In this document: piece after piece, positions 6,578 to 7,628 of the stretch | How the letters are laid out: every line of letters begins with the position of its first letter | Numbering within the stretch: the first letter of the stretch is position 1 | From: JAGVSR01 sp046074825 | GTDB taxonomy: Bacteria; Pseudomonadota; Alphaproteobacteria; Rhizobiales; Hyphomicrobiaceae | Reading direction: 5' to 3' | DNA: 7,628 bases | Assembly: GCA_046074825.1 (NCBI GenBank) | Contig: JBJTOZ010000180.1 | Span: 1-7,628, forward strand | Notes under the pieces: generated by a model | The model's database searches: none | Told to the model about the DNA's origin: nothing | What the model saw: the letters and a program-made list of their open reading frames with translations, nothing else | Translations under genes and position numbers: made by a program

Positions 6578-6832
6578 TTAGTCCTGCTTCTGTTTGATAA
6601 TTTTAAAGTTATTATCAAATTTTATGTCGAATTGACCATTATTGCAAATAGAGTCATCAACTTCATAAGTCGTCACATCTCCAGTGTTCTTTTCCATTTC
6701 ACCGCCTGTGCAGCCAATTGCTGACAAGGCTTGATTTAATTTTTCAACTTCATCAATGGAGGGTTCAACTCCGGCTAAAGCTGGAGAAATAAAGTAAATG
6801 AAACAACTCATAATAACATGCGGGCGCCTCAT
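6578..6832 (-). CDS. Small exported PepSY-like protein
   Basis: This 84-residue protein starts at 6832 and reads leftward. Residues 1-20 form a signal peptide (basic MRRPH, hydrophobic core, ending PALA), so cleavage before Gly21 would release a periplasmic protein of about 64 residues. The mature part, with EVEKLNQALSAIGCTGGEME, then TYEVDDSICNNGQFDIKFD and FKIIKQKQD, follows the helix-then-beta pattern of short PepSY-like periplasmic proteins in alphaproteobacteria: a helix, a CTGG turn, and strands carrying a YEVDD/FDIKFD repeat. Cys41 and Cys63 are the only cysteines in the mature part and could form a disulfide in the periplasm. PepSY domains are thought to bind or inhibit proteases or sense envelope conditions; the function here is not known. 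The start has AAGGAAAGG just upstream and a near-consensus promoter 62-90 bases ahead. Its 3' end faces the CMD-like gene, 49 bases apart. Confidence 0.8.
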   Translation of the reverse strand: MRRPHVIMSCFIYFISPALAGVEPSIDEVEKLNQALSAIGCTGGEMEKNTGDVTTYEVDDSICNNGQFDIKFDNNFKIIKQKQD

Positions 6833-6893
6833 ACGGTTTCACCTTTCCTTAGAGTTTTTTATTGATTAATTTATTAATTGATATTGGGCGTCC

Positions 6894-6922
6894 TTACAAC
6901 AATCTTTAATTTAAATTGTCAA
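6894..6922 (-). promoter_or_regulatory. Near-consensus sigma-70 promoter of the PepSY-like gene
   Basis: On the minus strand the -35 is a perfect TTGACA (6922-6917), the spacer is exactly 17 bases and the -10 is TTGTAA (6899-6894). Transcription would start near 6887, leaving an AT-rich leader of about 55 nt before the ribosome site. This is the best-matching housekeeping promoter in the window and suggests steady, strong expression. Confidence 0.7.
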
Positions 6923-7193
6923 AATTCATTGAACACAAAGGCTCAAATTTAAAAAATAGACTATTAAATTCTCTCATTTTTTTCATTAACGCACGACAGT
7001 CTCAAAATACATAATACACTTCATGCAAACATTGAAACTCTGGTAAATATTTTTGTTTATTTAATTTGTTTATATATGCCGAAAGGTGAAAATTAATACA
7101 AATTCAAACTGAGAATTATTTTATCAAATGCTTATTCGTTTTGTGCATGCCAGCAAAGTTATGTTTTTTAAGTAACACTCTTATCATCAACCT

Positions 7194-7244
7194 AATTTCT
7201 AAGAAATTTTAGAATATGTTTCTAGCCCAATAACTCTCTAGAAA
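7194..7244. repeat. Two adjacent short palindromes
   Basis: AATTTCT (7194-7200) and AGAAATT (7202-7208) form a perfect palindrome around one central base. Ten bases later TTTCTAG (7219-7225) and CTAGAAA (7238-7244) form a second one with a 12-base spacer. The two share the half-site TTTCT/AGAAA. They could be operator half-sites for the gene at 7389 or simple consequences of the very AT-rich composition. Confidence 0.4.
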
Positions 7245-7388
7245 ATCTAATATTTACGGTACGCAACTTAATTTTATTCCCAGGATATACAATTTAGAGA
7301 GCCTACTTGAAGATGTTGTAAATAAATTCGAAAATAAAAGGGTGTTTTGATTCGATTTTCCTCCCTGCTTATGACAATGAGGTAAGAT

Positions 7389-7613
7389 ATGATTTGTGAT
7401 ATGGACAAACATCGCGTGGCGCATCAAATCTTAAATTCTTGTTCTAATGAGCTCAATTCCCTGCGTGGAAAGATGGAAAGGCAGAAGTCGTTTTTTGATC
7501 CCTCACTGCATTCAGATGTTTTAAAGGAGTTAAAAGAACTCGGTCTTTTATTGTCTCAAGCAGATGACCGTCTGTACAGAATGCTTCTGACTGTTGAAGA
7601 AGAAATTATTTAA
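7389..7613 (+). CDS. Small helical protein of unknown function
   Basis: The 74 residues are not recognised as any known family. The start is convincing: TGAGG (7378-7382) sits six bases before ATG 7389. A second in-frame ATG at 7401 (Met5) is possible but farther from the site. The protein is hydrophilic and probably almost all helical: a first helix (about 5-34, HRVAHQILNSCSNELNSLRG), a break at FDPSLH (36-41), then a second helix (about 42-72, VLKELKELGLLLSQADDRLYR) with regular spacing of Leu, as in a helical hairpin or short coiled coil. There is no signal peptide or membrane segment, and cysteines occur at 3 and 18. Small helical hairpins of this kind can be chaperone-like, regulatory or export-cargo-binding, but nothing chooses among these. 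It ends 15 bases before the window edge, so any operon partner downstream is out of view. Confidence 0.65.
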   Translation: MICDMDKHRVAHQILNSCSNELNSLRGKMERQKSFFDPSLHSDVLKELKELGLLLSQADDRLYRMLLTVEEEII

Positions 7614-7628
7614 TTCTATCTTAATATA

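Larger units (their letters stand above)
6833..7388. other. 556-base AT-rich intergenic region, no gene seen
   Basis: Apart from the promoter of the small PepSY-like gene and two short palindromes, I see no coding region. Every frame is broken by frequent stops; the longest tries (for example 21 codons from ATG 7147) have no ribosome site or family resemblance. It separates two divergently oriented small genes, so regulatory sequence or a non-coding RNA is possible but not shown. Confidence 0.6.

Noticed and set aside
4959..7088. CCGAAAGG shared at 4959-4966 and 7079-7086 as a dispersed repeat
   Set aside because: Only a short core matches and the flanks differ; too short to call.
7347..7375. 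TTGATT-17-TATGAC as a promoter for the 74-residue gene
   Set aside because: Transcription would start near 7382, removing the good ribosome site; the two calls are incompatible and the ribosome site is the stronger signal.

Overview
The window is AT-rich (roughly 35-40% GC by eye), gene-dense on the left and sparser on the right. The gene families, Shine-Dalgarno sites and signal peptides fit a Gram-negative bacterium. The combination of an AttH-type lipocalin operon, a short MgtC/SapB protein, an Hsp20, a CxxC carboxymuconolactone-decarboxylase (CMD)-like protein and a small PepSY-like periplasmic protein suggests a low-GC alphaproteobacterium. That placement is an inference from resemblance and is not proven. 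No tRNA, rRNA, insertion sequence, phage gene or CRISPR array was recognised.

Left region (1-4177, + strand): a tightly packed three-gene operon. It encodes a LolD/MacB-type ABC ATPase (65-730), a large FtsX-type permease with two extracytoplasmic domains (718-3132) and a secreted AttH/CrtC-like calycin (3122-4177). Both junctions overlap, by 13 and 11 bases, so translational coupling is likely. Together they look like one envelope machine: the ATPase drives the permease, and the secreted lipocalin-fold protein is a plausible partner that handles a lipid or other hydrophobic ligand outside the inner membrane.

Middle (4178-5830): an 18-bp tandem repeat lies ahead of a compact MgtC/SapB-family membrane protein (4326-4784). 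A 420-bp gap follows. It holds an inverted repeat, a possible heat-shock (RpoH-type) promoter and a structured leader of about 130 nt. The leader feeds a small heat-shock protein (5205-5756), which ends at a very clear intrinsic terminator. The structured leader is the most interesting regulatory feature: it could be an RNA thermometer, but it does not match the canonical ROSE signature.

Right (5831-7628): a GTG-started CMD/AhpD-like protein (5935-6528) is convergent with a small exported PepSY-like protein on the minus strand (6578-6832), which has a near-consensus promoter. A 556-bp AT-rich stretch with short palindromes and no convincing gene follows. The last gene is a 74-residue helical protein of unknown function with a good ribosome binding site (7389-7613). 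Nothing here amounts to a clearly new system. The strongest leads are the Hsp20 leader, the histidine-less CxxC site of the CMD-like protein and the two small proteins.
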